Notes: a model not told the origin generated them from the letters alone. Shown: positions 1-8,759, counted from the stretch's first letter. The stretch: DNA of 64,000 nt from G963668605 sp963668605 (GCA_963668605.1 OY764903.1:992001-1056000); one strand, 5' to 3'. Numbers and translations: made by a program.

Positions 1-162
1 GATGTCCGTGTCTGCCCAGCCTAGATCGTCTGCGAGTATGAAGATGATGTTATGCGGGCGCTGCGTGGGTTGAGCGGCTGCTACTGAACGTAGCAGGCCA
101 AATCCCGTCGCTGCTCCCGCGCCGAGCAGGCCAACAAAGTTTCTTCTGGTATGTGCACTCAC
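1..162 (-). CDS. Sulfatase, N-terminal part (runs off the window)
   Basis: The leftward frame opens at a GTG (160-162), with GAGGATCTCAA just upstream as ribosome-binding site, and runs off position 1 without a stop. The 54 visible residues begin with an Arg-Arg export signal (HTRRNFVGLLGAGAATG), then NIIFILADDLGWADTD, the usual N-terminal metal-binding strand of type I sulfatases (Asp-Asp ligands). The catalytic Cys motif lies outside the window. The product is expected to be an exported hydrolase of sulfate esters on glycans. I infer this from the family; the substrate cannot be read. Confidence 0.85.
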   Translation of the reverse strand, partial: MSAHTRRNFVGLLGAGAATGFGLLRSVAAAQPTQRPHNIIFILADDLGWADTDI

Positions 163-419
163 TTGAGATCCTCACAAACAAAGGTCTGCTCGAAAACATT
201 AAGCGCCGCGGGCCCGGTCGAGGGCCGCTGCAACCGCCACGGGGGTAGATCACATAATGGCCGGTTCTGGAAGAAGCGACTATCGATTTCGATCGTACGT
301 GAGCGATTAAGTAAACTTTAATTGCCCTGGGGTGCGCTGTCAAGCAAAAACTTTGAAGAGCATCGCTACTCGCGGATCGCCCTGGCGGGCAGCATGGATC
401 GATGACCGGGAGCATGGTC

Positions 420-1223
420 TCAACTGCGGCGTCCGCCGCGCCGGCCCTTTTCCTGGCCGGCTTCGTCGGCAAGCAGCACTTTTACGCGGAGTTTCTCCAG
501 CGCATGGACGAACTCGACTGGGGCGCCTGCATCGGTGATCACGCAGTGCACCTTGTCGAGGCCGCAGACCTGAGTGAAAGCGACGCGGCCGAATTTGCTG
601 TGATCGGTGACCAGGATTGTTTCCCGGGCGCTTTCCACCATCGCTCGTTTTGCCTGCGCCTCAATGAGGTTAGAACTCGTCACGCCGCGCGTCAGGTCCA
701 GTCCATTTGCCGCCAGAAACAACTTATCCACGTGTAGTCCAGTCAGTGTTGTGTCCGCAATTGGGCCGACAAGCGCGAGTGTATTGCGGCGCAAAGTTCC
801 ACCTGTTAGCGTTACTTCCACTTCGCTGGACGACAACTCCCATGCGATATTGACAGCATTAGTTACAAGACTAATGTTGCGGCTATTTCTCAACTGCCTG
901 GCGATCTGGAGAGTCGTGGAACCGGCGTCCAGCATGACCGTTTCGCCATCCTTGATGAGACTCGCGGCCACACGCGCTATCGCAGCCTTCTCTTCTTTGA
1001 AGCGATCCTCTTTCTCTGCCAGGGAGAATTCGAAGCCCGCGAGTTGCTGAATAGCAGCACCACCGTGTGTGCGTTTCAGCAGTCCGGCATCTTCCATTGC
1101 CTGAAGGTCCCGCCGAATGCTGGCCTGCGAGGCCCTAAGGTCGCGGGTGAGGTCGGCAACCCTTACGAATTGATCAATCCGTAAGATTTCAAGTATTTTT
1201 TGTTGGCGCTGTTCAGAAAACAT
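420..1223 (-). CDS. DeoR/GlpR-family transcriptional regulator
   Basis: 267 residues, the usual family length. Residues 1-57 form the DeoR winged helix-turn-helix (RQQKILEIL, then SQASIRRDLQAMEDAGLLKR and THGGA). The rest is the sugar-phosphate sensor domain, with the DAGSTTLQIA and VTNAVNIAWEL segments and the VTDHSKFGR motif. Members repress sugar catabolic genes and are released by a phosphorylated sugar. It sits at the edge of a large sugar catabolic region, so it is the likely local repressor. A second, broken copy of the same gene lies at 13548-14331. A perfect palindrome lies 57 bases upstream of its start codon. Confidence 0.93.
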   Translation of the reverse strand: MFSEQRQQKILEILRIDQFVRVADLTRDLRASQASIRRDLQAMEDAGLLKRTHGGAAIQQLAGFEFSLAEKEDRFKEEKAAIARVAASLIKDGETVMLDAGSTTLQIARQLRNSRNISLVTNAVNIAWELSSSEVEVTLTGGTLRRNTLALVGPIADTTLTGLHVDKLFLAANGLDLTRGVTSSNLIEAQAKRAMVESARETILVTDHSKFGRVAFTQVCGLDKVHCVITDAGAPVEFVHALEKLRVKVLLADEAGQEKGRRGGRRS

Positions 1224-1279
1224 AGGCGACGATGGGTGATGAACGGTTCCGGGCGATGTTTTTTTGTTTTTGCAAGCTC

Positions 1280-1296
1280 TTGAGCGATATGCTCAA
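1280..1296. promoter_or_regulatory. Palindrome upstream of the DeoR gene, candidate operator
   Basis: TTGAGCGATATGCTCAA is a perfect palindrome with six-base arms and a five-base centre, upstream of the leftward DeoR gene. The core TGAGCGAT also occurs at 300-307 (between the sulfatase and DeoR genes) and TGAGCGATA at 6147-6155 (between the divergent isomerase and MFS genes). An autoregulated DeoR operator is inferred. An eight-base word alone can recur by chance in 64 kb. Confidence 0.45.
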
Positions 1297-1597
1297 TTTA
1301 GCGCTCGCACGAATACGATGTCAAGGAAAAGGAGTTCTTGGATCCCGCGTAAGCTGAACTGAAACGTTCTTCTTAGCCTCGCGGTTTGCCCCAGATCGGG
1401 CATTCAATGTGGAGGTCTGGCACGGATGGCTCGGCGCAGTATAATTACCCAGGTTATTCCGTCCCCGGGATGAAGTTGCGGAATGCCTAAGGCCACACGG
1501 AAGGCATAAACTCATCATGGTCGATCACAGATGAACGTAAACAGTTAACATCAGTCGCAGAAGCAGCCAGGACTTGCGGTTTCCTGGATGAGCAGCG
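1297..1597. other. Non-coding stretch, nothing recognised
   Basis: About 300 bases between the DeoR promoter region and the receptor fragment. Short open frames exist on both strands, but none shows a ribosome-binding site or a recognisable motif. The left part presumably carries promoter elements for DeoR. Confidence 0.3.
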
Positions 1598-1888
1598 GTG
1601 GTCGCCGCGGGAGGCAAAGAATTTTCATCGGCAGAGGGCTGGCGCGAGCGTGTGCTCTTCCCCGGCAACGTCATTCCCGAAAGCCGCATCAGCCCCATCG
1701 GCAAAAAGATACACGCCTATTACTCCACGCCGAAATACCCGGGCATGGTGAACAACTACGCCGTGGGCACTGGCGGCAAATACCGCTATGACCAGCCGAT
1801 GGTGAAGAGCGAATACCGCAACAGCAGCGGGATTCCCGGCGCCGCCTCGGCATCTCCGCGCGCGCCGGCCGTTTCCAAAGAATCGTGA
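1598..1888 (+). pseudogene. TonB-dependent receptor fragment
   Basis: The frame encodes FPGNVIPESRISPIGKKIHA followed by a YP-rich and NNY segment and KYRYDQPMVKSEYR. This resembles the plug-to-barrel stretch of acidobacterial Oar-like TonB-dependent receptors, where PGN-IP-SRI-P is conserved. Those proteins are about 1000 residues long and only about 90 remain. There is no signal peptide, plug start or barrel C-terminus, and the last 20 residues look like out-of-frame translation. I read it as the remnant of an outer-membrane glycan transporter lost from this locus. Confidence 0.6.
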
Positions 1889-1901
1889 GTGCGCTGGTTT
1901 G

Positions 1902-3275
1902 TTACGCGAACTTCCATCCTTTACGGAACTTCGGCCGCAGATAACGGTTCGCCTCGGTGTTGTTGGTAATGCGCATCTTCTGGGCGTCCCACAGCAGCTT
2001 GCCTTCCACCCGCATGGCGATGACGCCTAGCAGCATCCATTGCACGAAGGGGCCGGAGACGCTGAAGTTCGAGCATGCCGGCGAGCCGCCTTTGCAGGCG
2101 CGGAGCCAATCGTTATAGTGACCTTGGATCCATTCTTTGCCGGGACCACCGGGGCTGCGCGTCAGCACTTGCGGCGGCATTTTGTAGTTTTTCATCTTTG
2201 CGGCCGGGACCAGCCGCGTTCGCTCGCCATAGCATCCCGTCGTGACCATGCCTTTATCCCCAATGAAGAGGCTGCCGTTAATGTCTTTGTCTCCGAGTAA
2301 TTCGCCTTCCGGAACACCGTCGAACTTGGGTTGCGCCTTAAGGCGGTCGTACCAGAACAGCTTCAGCGAGGGCATGGCGCCGCGCGCCGGAAAGTCGAAA
2401 CGGATAGCGTTGCGAAACGGAAAAGTGTACTTGGCCTTGCCTTCCACTTTGATGCATTCGACGCTGGTTGGCGCGCTCAGCCGCATCGCCATGTTGGGCG
2501 TACCGAGAATGTGGCAGGCCATATCCCCAATGGCGCCGCAGCCGAAATCGGGGAATGCGCGCCAGTTGTGGGGTACGTACGCCGGACTGTAAGGCCGCGG
2601 CTCGGAGCCGCCCAGCCAGGCATCCCAATCCAGAGTGGACGGAACGGACGCCTCGGCCGGAACGACGTCGGGGCCCTGCGGCCAATAAGGATCGGGGCGG
2701 TTGGTCCAGGCGTGGACCTCGGTCACCGTGCCGATGTCGCCGCTCCAGATGATCTCGCAGCACTCGCGCGCTCCGGGTTGGGAATAGCCCTGATTGCCCA
2801 TCTGAGTGGCGACGCCGTACTTCGCGGCCGCCAGTTCCAACTGCCGCGCTTCCCATACCGTGCGCGTCAGCGGCTTCTGGCAGTACACGTGTTTACCACG
2901 CTCCATAGCCCACATTGCCGCACTGGCATGCATGTGATCCGGGCAGGAGACCAGCACGGCGTCGATGTTCTTGCCCTCCTTGTCGAGCATGCGCCGGAAG
3001 TCCTTGTACTTGGGCACATTGGGATAGGCTTTGAAGGTCTTCTCGGCGCGCTTGTCGTCGGGGTCTGCCATGGCGACGATGTTTTCGCCGGCGCATCCCG
3101 CAATGTCGCTGGCGCCCTTGCCGCCCGCGCCGATCGCCGCGATGTTGAGTTTTTCGTTGGGAGATTTGTATCCGAGCCGCTTGAGCGAAGCGGCGCTACC
3201 GAACCCGGCGCCAGGAACTGCCCCGGCCAGCAGAGTACCGTAAAAGAAATGCCGTCTAGAAATGCCGTCTGTCAT
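1902..3275 (-). CDS. Tat-exported Gfo/Idh/MocA-family oxidoreductase
   Basis: 457 residues from the ATG at 3275, chosen because GGAGG lies eight bases upstream; a longer frame reaches 3314. The N-terminus carries a twin-arginine signal (SRRHFFYGTLLAGAVPG). It is followed by the Rossmann fold (LNIAAIGAGGKGASDIAG), the conserved catalytic EKP-type motif as CQKPLTR, and a Gfo/Idh C-terminal domain with WDAWLGG and CGAIGDMACHI. Members oxidise or reduce sugars with bound NAD(P). Exported, pre-folded members in acidobacteria and Bacteroidetes often act on glycosides at C3. It lies 35 bases after a Tat-exported TIM-barrel gene, so the two probably work together in the periplasm. Confidence 0.9.
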   Translation of the reverse strand: MTDGISRRHFFYGTLLAGAVPGAGFGSAASLKRLGYKSPNEKLNIAAIGAGGKGASDIAGCAGENIVAMADPDDKRAEKTFKAYPNVPKYKDFRRMLDKEGKNIDAVLVSCPDHMHASAAMWAMERGKHVYCQKPLTRTVWEARQLELAAAKYGVATQMGNQGYSQPGARECCEIIWSGDIGTVTEVHAWTNRPDPYWPQGPDVVPAEASVPSTLDWDAWLGGSEPRPYSPAYVPHNWRAFPDFGCGAIGDMACHILGTPNMAMRLSAPTSVECIKVEGKAKYTFPFRNAIRFDFPARGAMPSLKLFWYDRLKAQPKFDGVPEGELLGDKDINGSLFIGDKGMVTTGCYGERTRLVPAAKMKNYKMPPQVLTRSPGGPGKEWIQGHYNDWLRACKGGSPACSNFSVSGPFVQWMLLGVIAMRVEGKLLWDAQKMRITNNTEANRYLRPKFRKGWKFA

Positions 3276-3310
3276 GAGTAACCCTCCAGGTGTGTTTGTT
3301 CTTATCTGAA

Positions 3311-4291
3311 TCAACGGGCTGGCCCAAGCGGCGTCCGTTCAGGCACAAATTGCTTTAGGTATTCGTGAGCGACGCGAAATCCGGCCTTGAATTGTTCGGT
3401 AAATTCGTCGCCCTCGTAATTCGGGTAATAGAACGCGTCTTCATGTTCGATATTCATCGCCCCGCTGTAACCGGCCTCCATCAACACGGTGAAAAACGCT
3501 TTCCAATCGATACAGCCAGATCCGGGCAGGCGGAAGCGCCACCAGCGCGTGCCATCGAGCGGATTGATTCCCACCTTACGCAGAATCGGCCACAGAATCT
3601 CGGCGTCCTTCAGATGGACATCGTGGATCTTGCCGATAAAATCCCGGGCGCATTGAATCGGGTCCATCATTTGCCACGCAAGGTGCGACGGATCGTACTG
3701 CAATCCCACATGAGGTGAGTCCCCGAAGGCCTTGAACAAGGCAGCGTATCCCACCGGACCCGTTGCGACGTTGGGTCCGCCCGCATAAGGTTCCCAGAGG
3801 ATGCGCACGTGGTGTTTCTCACAGGCCGGGAAATACTTCTCGGTATAGACGCGGACGATCTCGGCCACCTGCCGTCCGAGTGGCTGCCCAGGTATGGTTC
3901 CCGACGCGGTGCCGACGTTCGGCACTCCGAGTTTGCCGGCCAATTCAATCAACTTCACGAAATCGGCATTTGTGCGCGCGCGCCGGCTTGGATCCGCGTC
4001 AATATGGTTGACCGTCGAGCCGAGTGCCGACACGTATAAACCCGACCGTTTCAGCACTTGGCGTACTTTCTCCAGTTGATCGTCCGTCATGTTCGGGTCG
4101 AAGCTGCCCTTTTTGGCGTTCAACTGTATGCTGGAGAAGCCTTCGCGGCGGATGAATTCGACGTTCGCCTCGGAATAGCGGCAATAAACGCCCACTTTTG
4201 GGTTCCAGCTCGTGGGTTTCTGAGTGCGGACCTGTGCGGAGCCGAGCGCGCCTGTCAAGCCCGCAATTACTGTCCTTCTGGTGTATGGCAT
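3311..4291 (-). CDS. Tat-exported sugar phosphate isomerase/epimerase-like TIM barrel
   Basis: 326 residues from the ATG at 4291 (MPYTRRTVIAGLTGALGSA, a Tat-type signal); the frame extends upstream to a TTG at 4321 without a good ribosome-binding site. The body is an AP-endonuclease-2/xylose-isomerase-like barrel: VGVYCRYSEANVEFIRREGF, then metal-ligand segments ILWEPYAGG, LQYDPSHLAWQ, IHDVHLKDAE and MNIEHEDAF. These His, Asp and Glu positions bind a divalent metal in the family. Members isomerise, epimerise or dehydrate sugars and inosoles. Export suggests a partner role with the neighbouring Gfo/Idh enzyme rather than work on a phosphorylated sugar. Confidence 0.85.
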   Translation of the reverse strand: MPYTRRTVIAGLTGALGSAQVRTQKPTSWNPKVGVYCRYSEANVEFIRREGFSSIQLNAKKGSFDPNMTDDQLEKVRQVLKRSGLYVSALGSTVNHIDADPSRRARTNADFVKLIELAGKLGVPNVGTASGTIPGQPLGRQVAEIVRVYTEKYFPACEKHHVRILWEPYAGGPNVATGPVGYAALFKAFGDSPHVGLQYDPSHLAWQMMDPIQCARDFIGKIHDVHLKDAEILWPILRKVGINPLDGTRWWRFRLPGSGCIDWKAFFTVLMEAGYSGAMNIEHEDAFYYPNYEGDEFTEQFKAGFRVAHEYLKQFVPERTPLGPAR

Positions 4292-4330
4292 TTTTAAGAT
4301 TTCTTCCTGTTTTCTCGACAAGGAGCAGCT

Positions 4331-5290
4331 CTAAGCAGGAGCTGCGGTGAGCAGTCGTGCCGAACGAATCCATGCTTCTATTTCCGCACGGGACGGAACG
4401 CCTTCGACGGCGCCGATCTTTTGTACGCTCAGCGCTGCGACAGCGTTTGCGAATCGCCCCGCCTCGGCGTACTCCTCGCCCCGGATCAGGGCAGCAAGGA
4501 AGCCTGCGACGAAGCAGTCCCCCGCGCCGGTCGTGTCCTTTGCTTCCACATCGAATGCCGGACAGATGATCTCGCGGAGGTTTGTGTAGATCGCACAACC
4601 CCGCCGGCCGAGCTTCATCACGGCTGTGCGCACGCCCCTTTCGAGCACAACCCTAGCCGCCACCGCCGGGTCGGATGAGCCGGTGACCATGCGGGCCTCG
4701 TCCTCATTCATAAACAAGATGTCCAGGTGCGGCAAGCACGGTTCCAGGTCGCGCATCCAGCGGCCTTGCGCGTCCCAGTTGGTATCCAATGAAGTCATCA
4801 GGCCACTCGCGCGCGCACGCGCCAATATTCCGGCGGCATGAGCGCGCAATCGAGGCAGAATGAAAAGACTGGCGAGGTGGTACAGCGACGCGCTTTGCGA
4901 CAGCGAACCAAACTCGACGGGTTCGGTGAACGCCTCGCTGCTTGCGCCAAGCCGGTGCAGAAACTTGCGGTCGCCAGCGCTATTCACGATGACGACAGTG
5001 GTCGCGGTTGGAGCCTGCACACGAGTCACGGCACTTATATCGACACCCGCGCGCCGGAGTTTTTCGAGAATCAAGGCGCCTTGTTCGTCCCCTCCGACGG
5101 CGCCAAGTAAACGCACAGCCACGCCCACCTTTGCCAGCGCAAACGAGGTGTTAGCGCCGTTGCCGCCTACGTGGGATTCGATCGCGTCCACGAAAGTCGT
5201 GGTGCCCCACTGCGACTGATCCACCGGGCGTACGAGGATGTCAAACGCAATGCTGCCGGAACACAAAACACCAGACTTTGCCGCCTGCAC
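4331..5290 (-). CDS. PfkB/ribokinase-family carbohydrate kinase
   Basis: 319 residues from the GTG at 5290, which has GGAGGT six bases upstream; the frame also opens at a GTG at 5317. The fold is clear: GSIAFDILVRPV at the start, HVGGNGANTSFALAKVG (first PfkB signature), LLGAVGGDEQG, and the C-terminal DTTGAGDCFVAGFLAAL with the catalytic Asp. It phosphorylates a sugar or sugar acid with ATP. Placed next to an IolB/KduI-family isomerase and regulon-mate of a LacD-type aldolase, an IolC-like 5-dehydro-2-deoxygluconokinase role is plausible. KDG or fructose kinase cannot be excluded by sequence alone. Confidence 0.9.
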   Translation of the reverse strand: MQAAKSGVLCSGSIAFDILVRPVDQSQWGTTTFVDAIESHVGGNGANTSFALAKVGVAVRLLGAVGGDEQGALILEKLRRAGVDISAVTRVQAPTATTVVIVNSAGDRKFLHRLGASSEAFTEPVEFGSLSQSASLYHLASLFILPRLRAHAAGILARARASGLMTSLDTNWDAQGRWMRDLEPCLPHLDILFMNEDEARMVTGSSDPAVAARVVLERGVRTAVMKLGRRGCAIYTNLREIICPAFDVEAKDTTGAGDCFVAGFLAALIRGEEYAEAGRFANAVAALSVQKIGAVEGVPSRAEIEAWIRSARLLTAAPA

Positions 5291-5324
5291 TCTTTCACCT
5301 CCGCTGCCGCGTCGCACAATCCTC

Positions 5325-6092
5325 CTATGTTGTGATCGGTTCGCCAGTCCCTTTCATGAACTCTTTATTCTTGTCCCCCACCCAGTACCGCTCTCCCGCG
5401 ATGCACCAGATGAACACCACCGGCGCTTCCTGCGCAAACACGGGATGATAGTTGTAGAAGGGAATCGACACCGCGTCACCTTCCTTAACCTCGCGAACGA
5501 ACGAGAGTGTCTCGGGCGCCTCGTAGACCTCCATCGAGCCATGACCTTTAAGGAAGATGTAAACCTCTTCCTGGTCCGTGTGGTTATGAGGGGGCCAACT
5601 ACGGCTATAAGGATCGAAAAAAGAGTATCCGGCTACGAGTTTGTCCGCTCCCTCCGAAACATCGAACATCATGTACACGTTGCGGGATTTCAAGTGCCGA
5701 GTCCGCGACTCGTCGTTCGATATGCTCGCGAATTTCGCATGAAAAACAGGATGCACGTTCTGGGCGGGAGCGCGCGTTACCCAAAGCCTGGCGGTATCGG
5801 ATCCGGGATTGGACAGCGACCAGGGCTGCCCTTTCGGTATGTAGAGTACGTCGTACTCCGCAAGTTCGTACACCGTGCCGTTGACGTGGACCTGCGCCTT
5901 GCCTCGCCAACTGAAAAGCAGAGCCTCCTCATCCGGATACGAAACCGGCTGCATGCTCGCGCCGGACCTGATTTCAAACTCGCCGCAACTGAGAAACTCC
6001 AAATTGCCGGATGCCGGAGTGAAATGCTCGCGGTAAATGAGTGGTGCGTCGGCTGACTCGAAAAGTATGCCGGGTTTGATTGCCTGGGACAT
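5325..6092 (-). CDS. IolB/KduI-family sugar-acid isomerase (double cupin)
   Basis: 255 residues from the ATG at 6092; an in-frame ATG at 6110 is equally possible since neither has a strong ribosome-binding site. Two cupin halves are visible. The second holds the metal motif WPPHNHTDQEEVYIF and a later FYNYHPVF His, matching the KduI/IolB fold. IolB converts 5-deoxy-glucuronate to 5-dehydro-2-deoxygluconate; KduI acts on 5-keto-4-deoxyuronate. The sequence is intermediate and I cannot choose. The gene lies 34 bases upstream of the PfkB kinase gene in the same leftward group, which would fit the IolB-to-IolC order. Confidence 0.8.
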   Translation of the reverse strand: MSQAIKPGILFESADAPLIYREHFTPASGNLEFLSCGEFEIRSGASMQPVSYPDEEALLFSWRGKAQVHVNGTVYELAEYDVLYIPKGQPWSLSNPGSDTARLWVTRAPAQNVHPVFHAKFASISNDESRTRHLKSRNVYMMFDVSEGADKLVAGYSFFDPYSRSWPPHNHTDQEEVYIFLKGHGSMEVYEAPETLSFVREVKEGDAVSIPFYNYHPVFAQEAPVVFIWCIAGERYWVGDKNKEFMKGTGEPITT

Positions 6093-6218
6093 AAGATTTC
6101 GAGTATACATCAAAAGAGCGCAAGTCTGAAGTAGTTTTTTCGATTCTGAGCGATAGCGAAGTTGCGTCGGAAATTGCGCCGACGCGGCTGGCCGGGCTTT
6201 TCCTGGCCGAGCTTGCTC

Positions 6219-6247
6219 TTGACAACCTCAGAAATTGCGGATACAGT
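6219..6247 (+). promoter_or_regulatory. Sigma-70-type promoter of the MFS/aldolase/Otn operon
   Basis: TTGACA at 6219-6224 and TACAGT at 6242-6247 are separated by exactly 17 bases, pointing toward the MFS gene at 6424. An inverted repeat ATCAC (6259-6263) / GTGAT (6276-6280) lies just downstream, where a repressor could act, and TGAGCGATA lies upstream at 6147-6155. The rest of the 330-base divergent region shows no gene. Confidence 0.6.
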
Positions 6248-6423
6248 AAGCGTAATCGATCACACGCGGGCAAGAGTGATAGTAAATTCTTCCACTAGCG
6301 ATCAGACAAGACGGCAGAACCGGAACGAAGCGTGCGTGAAGCAATGCGTGCGGGAGCGCTGTCAGCCTGGCGCCCACACCGCAGCCGGATACTGTGCCGC
6401 GCGCGAGTTAGGACGAGTCAAAA

Positions 6424-7722
6424 ATGGAAATGACACCATCTTCTCCCCTTGCGGCCGAAGAGGCGCTATCTACGGTCTCCATCCGGAGGCGGTGGAAAAT
6501 TATCGGACTTCTATTCGCAGCTTCCACGATCAACTACCTGGATCGCGCCAGCCTTTCATTGGCTCTGCCCACGATTTCCGGTGAACTTAACCTGGACGCG
6601 ACCAGCAAGGGTTTGCTGCTCTCCGCGTTCTTCTGGTCCTACTGCCTTATGCAGGTTCCCGTGGGGTTGTGCGTCGATCGCTTTCCAATCCGCTGGTTCT
6701 ATGCCGCGATGTTCGCACTTTGGTCTCTGGCGTGCGGCTTCACCGGTCTTGCCAGCAGCCTCGGAGTCTTTATCGGGCTCCGCATCATCCTCGGAGTCGG
6801 GGAGTCGATCTACTTTCCCGGCGGCACCAAGACGGTGAGCCTGCTGTTTGCGCCCAAGGACCGTGGCCTTCCCAGCGGTCTGTTTGATTCGGGGACAAGA
6901 GTCGGACTCGTGTTGGGCGGCGTTCTCATTCCGTGGTTGATCATATCTTTCGGCTGGCGGATGATGTTTATGGTGCTGGGTTTCGCCTCCCTGGCCTGGT
7001 TGATCCCATGGCTGCTGATTGTCCCTTCGCAGTTGTCTCCGGCTGGCGTTAGCACACCAACGGGCAAGCCGGTGGCAGATGATTTCCCGCGGTCCGGTTT
7101 TCGCCTGCCGGCTTTCAACCGGAATCTTCTCGGCATCTGCCTGGGTTTCTTCTGTTTTGACTACTTTGTGTACCTCTTGTTGACTTGGCTCCCGGATTAC
7201 CTGGTACAAGTCCGCCACCTCACGATTATGAAGGCGGGCGCATATTCAGCCATGCCCTACCTGGTATTCGGCGCATGCCAGGCTCTGGGTGGCTGGATGG
7301 GCGATCGGTTGACCAGCCGCGGTTGGAATGAAACGCGCACCCGGAAAGGCATCGTGACCGCTGGTTTTGCGAGTGGACTGCTGCTAATTCCGGCGGTGCG
7401 CGCGGATAACGCCGAGGTAGCTATCGCGTTTATAATTGGCGCATCCTTCGTGGGCCTTGCGGTCGGCAACCTGACCGCGATCGTTCAAAACTGCGCACCA
7501 CCCGATCAGGTGGGCGTGTGGACGGGAATGGAGAATTTCATCGGCAACTTCGCTGGTGTTCTGGCTCCGCTCGTGACCGGTATTCTGATCAGCCGGACAG
7601 GTTCGTATATGCCAGGTTTCACGGTGGCCGCGCTCATCCTGGTGGCCGGCCTCGTGCCATATTGGTTCGTAGTCGGCCAGTTGAAGCCTCCGAAGTCGTG
7701 CTGTGAGATAAATCATGGATAG
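6424..7722 (+). CDS. MFS transporter, anion:cation symporter (hexuronate-type) family
   Basis: 432 residues with about 12 hydrophobic segments. The N-terminus has the family signature INYLDRASLSLALP, and the loop between helices 2 and 3 is degenerate (VGLCVDRFPIRW). GVGESIYFPGGTKTVSLLF is typical of the ACS (ExuT/GudP-like) branch, which imports hexuronates, aldarates and other sugar acids by proton symport. It is the first gene of the rightward operon, and its end overlaps the aldolase start by eight bases, so the two are translationally linked. The transported substrate is likely the entry compound of the pathway encoded downstream. Confidence 0.9.
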   Translation: MEMTPSSPLAAEEALSTVSIRRRWKIIGLLFAASTINYLDRASLSLALPTISGELNLDATSKGLLLSAFFWSYCLMQVPVGLCVDRFPIRWFYAAMFALWSLACGFTGLASSLGVFIGLRIILGVGESIYFPGGTKTVSLLFAPKDRGLPSGLFDSGTRVGLVLGGVLIPWLIISFGWRMMFMVLGFASLAWLIPWLLIVPSQLSPAGVSTPTGKPVADDFPRSGFRLPAFNRNLLGICLGFFCFDYFVYLLLTWLPDYLVQVRHLTIMKAGAYSAMPYLVFGACQALGGWMGDRLTSRGWNETRTRKGIVTAGFASGLLLIPAVRADNAEVAIAFIIGASFVGLAVGNLTAIVQNCAPPDQVGVWTGMENFIGNFAGVLAPLVTGILISRTGSYMPGFTVAALILVAGLVPYWFVVGQLKPPKSCCEINHG

Positions 7723-8746
7723 ATCTGACGAAAAGATAAAGCACCTGGACGCCATCTCCACCGAACGCGGTATCATTGCCGCGCTCGCGATAGACCAGAG
7801 GAAGAGCCTGCGCAAACCAATCGCAGCGATCCGGGGAGTCGCGCTGGAAGATGTAACGGACGAGATGCTTGCCGACTTCAAGACTGCGGTGACCAGAGCT
7901 TTAAGCCCGTTTGCGAGCGCAGTCCTTCTGGATCCGGAGTACGGCCTGAAGGCGGCCGAAGCTCGCGCTCCCGGCGCCGGCCTGCTGCTGACTTACGAGG
8001 CAGACGGATTCGAGAACCCGCGGCCGAACCGCATGCTCGCTCTGTTACCTGACGTCTCCGTGCGGCGTATCAAAGACTGGAAGGCGAACGGCGTGAAGAT
8101 TCTGTTGTCTTATACTCCTTTCGACGATCCGCGAGTCAACGACGCGAAACACGCCATTATCGAACGGATCGGCAACGAGTGCGCCGGTGCAGGCGTCCCT
8201 TTTTTTCTGGAATTCGTCGGCTACGATGCCCAGGGCCGCAACGAGGCGGGGCTGGAGTTTGCCACTATCAAGCCTGAAATCGTGATCCGGAGCATGGAGG
8301 AGTTTTCCCGGGACGTTTATCATGTGGACGTGATGAAAGTGCAGGTCCCGGTCGACGCCGAGTATGTGGAGGGCAGTTGCGTCTACAAAGGCAGGAAAGC
8401 TTACAGCTACTCACAAGCTCTGGCGCTCTTTCGCCGGGCGTCCGGCGTTACGGCCAAGCCGTTCATCTATCTCAGCGCCGGGGTGGATCACGAGCAGTTT
8501 ACCGAGTCGATGCGGATGGCCACGGAGGCGGGAGCGAAATTCTCCGGAGTGCTTTGCGGCCGCGCGACATGGAAGGGCGGGATTCCGGTTTATGCGAAAC
8601 ACGGACTGAAGGCTCTGGAGGACTGGCTGGCCGAATACGGGGTTAGCAATATCCAAACGGTGAACGAGGCCATCTGCGGCGCAACGCCATGGCGCGATCG
8701 ATGCGGTTTGCCAAGCGCTGCAGCCACTTCGCCCTATTCTGGATGA
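7715..8746 (+). CDS. LacD-type (tagatose-1,6-bisphosphate) aldolase
   Basis: 343 residues, close to the LacD family. IAALAIDQRKSLRK starts the barrel, followed by VLLDPEYGLKAAE, VKILLSYTPFD and VDVMKVQVPVD, where Lys208 fits the Schiff-base lysine of class I aldolases, and FIYLSAGVDHEQF near the end. LacD cleaves ketose 1,6-bisphosphates to DHAP plus an aldehyde. The LacD-like DUF2090 domain fused to some IolC kinases cleaves the inositol-pathway intermediate in the same way. Given the regulon's PfkB kinase and IolB/KduI protein, the latter use is possible. It overlaps the MFS gene and precedes a Gfo/Idh gene by 13 bases. Confidence 0.88.
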   Translation: MDRSDEKIKHLDAISTERGIIAALAIDQRKSLRKPIAAIRGVALEDVTDEMLADFKTAVTRALSPFASAVLLDPEYGLKAAEARAPGAGLLLTYEADGFENPRPNRMLALLPDVSVRRIKDWKANGVKILLSYTPFDDPRVNDAKHAIIERIGNECAGAGVPFFLEFVGYDAQGRNEAGLEFATIKPEIVIRSMEEFSRDVYHVDVMKVQVPVDAEYVEGSCVYKGRKAYSYSQALALFRRASGVTAKPFIYLSAGVDHEQFTESMRMATEAGAKFSGVLCGRATWKGGIPVYAKHGLKALEDWLAEYGVSNIQTVNEAICGATPWRDRCGLPSAAATSPYSG

Positions 8747-8759
8747 AGGAACCGTTGAA

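Noticed and set aside
1321..1518. 65-codon leftward open frame upstream of the receptor fragment
   Set aside because: No start signal and no motif; likely chance.
2331..3281. 316-codon rightward open frame
   Set aside because: Antisense to the Tat-exported Gfo/Idh gene; composition is Arg/Ala/Gly-rich with no motif.
5238..6056. 272-codon rightward open frame
   Set aside because: Antisense to the cupin isomerase and the start of the kinase gene, both of which are clear families.
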